Assembly (NCBI GenBank): GCA_022826865.1
Contig: JAJDUC010000028.1
Span: 147,919 to 211,918, forward strand
Direction of reading: 5' to 3'
Origin: Anaerolineae bacterium
Lineage (GTDB): Bacteria; Chloroflexota; Anaerolineae; Aggregatilineales; Phototrophicaceae
DNA length: 64,000 nucleotides
Shown: positions 63,754 to 64,000 of the stretch, piece by piece
Layout: the number at the start of each line of letters is the position of its first letter
Numbering within the stretch: the first letter of the stretch is position 1
Position numbers and translations under genes: made by a program
Notes under the pieces: generated by a model
Database searches by the model: none
The model's input: the letters and a program-made list of their open reading frames with translations, nothing else
Told to the model about the DNA's origin: nothing

Positions 63754-63970
63754 CCTCCAACGCCAAACCCTTCCCCGGGGGTCTGTCTCTAGGAGACCCT
63801 GAATGCGGGAGGGGCGTAGATGCTTCGCAACCACTGAACAAACTCCCCTTCCCTCTATAATGGGCTGAGGAGGGGACATGTTTGTGGCGATTTGAATAGC
63901 GCGATTTGTGAAGTAAGTGAAAGATTCATCAGTAACACATCTAACCTAGCAAGGAAAGAGGGTGAAACTG
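63754..63970. other. Intergenic region after the binding-protein gene
   Basis: Contains a small hairpin, GTCTC-TAG-GAGAC, at 63785-63797 flanked by GGGT/ACCC-like bases, which may end the upstream transcript, and a TATAAT box at 63856-63861 with only a weak upstream TGAACA. No complete gene is seen. Confidence 0.4.
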
Positions 63971-64000
63971 ATGAATCACAAGGTATTTTACCATTGGGAG
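63971..64000 (+). CDS. Start of a further gene, cut by the window end
   Basis: An ATG at 63971 is preceded by GAGGGTG at suitable spacing and opens ten codons, MNHKVFYHWE, to the last base. Too short to identify. Its place after a family-5 binding protein makes a transporter component or sugar enzyme likely, but this is only context. Confidence 0.4.
   Translation, partial: MNHKVFYHWE

Noticed and set aside
1..64000. CRISPR array, prophage, defence island or toxin-antitoxin pair
   Set aside because: No regularly spaced direct repeats, Cas, integrase, phage structural or toxin-like genes were seen on either strand.

Overview
The window is an ordinary, densely packed bacterial chromosome segment with about 60 real protein genes, two tRNAs and few remnants of mobile DNA. 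The gene set points to Chloroflexota, most likely an Anaerolineae-like lineage: type 2 (FMN) isopentenyl diphosphate isomerase, ROK polyphosphate glucokinase, DUF1461 membrane protein, MoxR/DUF58 pair, G5 lipoprotein, and family-5 substrate-binding and Gfo/Idh/MocA/PhyH sugar genes of a kind common in marine and host-associated Chloroflexota. This placement is inferred from gene content and was not computed.

Layout. 1-2.1 kb: sucCD. 2.1-6.4 kb (minus): rplU-rpmA-rpmE-tdk, then ruvB-queA. 6.5-8.3 kb: upp and a WecA/MraY-type transferase. 8.3-13 kb (minus): glycolytic run gap-pgk-tpiA followed by a membrane protein with a degenerate M50-like motif. 13-20.7 kb: Tat-exported deacetylase, fused membrane/spermidine-synthase-like protein with DUF1461, GNAT, and moxR-DUF58-sarcosine oxidase. 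20.9-29.7 kb: Roadblock protein, pyrG, an adenosine-deaminase-like protein lacking nearly all catalytic residues, hsp20, pheA, asd, L,D-transpeptidase, polyphosphate glucokinase, flavin reductase. 29.7-34.6 kb: PhoB-type regulator, PP2C phosphatase, hemW, idi2, acpP. 34.8-44.5 kb (minus): an exopolysaccharide locus with a G5/propeller lipoprotein, a glycosidase-like/O-antigen-ligase fusion, UDP-glucuronate decarboxylase, a second O-antigen ligase, GtrA and a GT4 transferase. 44.5-52 kb: RNA methyltransferase, secreted propeller, and plsX-fabF-trmFO-hflX. 52-55.3 kb: tRNA-Leu(GAG), TPR/TM protein, smpB, trpS, tRNA-Glu(CTC). 55.3-64 kb: yjbQ and an accessory sugar-acid region (PhyH dioxygenase, four-carbon acid sugar kinase, lactonase, Gfo/Idh/MocA dehydrogenase, family-5 binding protein) interspersed with pseudogene scraps and palindromic repeats.

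Functional reading. Most genes are housekeeping: TCA cycle, glycolysis, nucleotide salvage and CTP synthesis, amino-acid entry steps, tRNA modification and charging, lipid initiation. Two parts are more accessory: the polysaccharide assembly locus and the 3' sugar-acid region, where recent rearrangement is visible as a truncated transposase, a GH172/DUF2961 C-terminal scrap and inverted copies of a ~110 bp repeat.

The strongest unusual observations are an L31 ribosomal protein carrying a C-terminal RNA polymerase alpha-CTD-like domain that keeps key DNA-contact residues; an adenosine deaminase homologue that keeps only one metal ligand; and a glycosidase-like domain fused to an O-antigen ligase, with the usual nucleophile Glu replaced by His. 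I found no CRISPR array, prophage, toxin-antitoxin pair or defence island.
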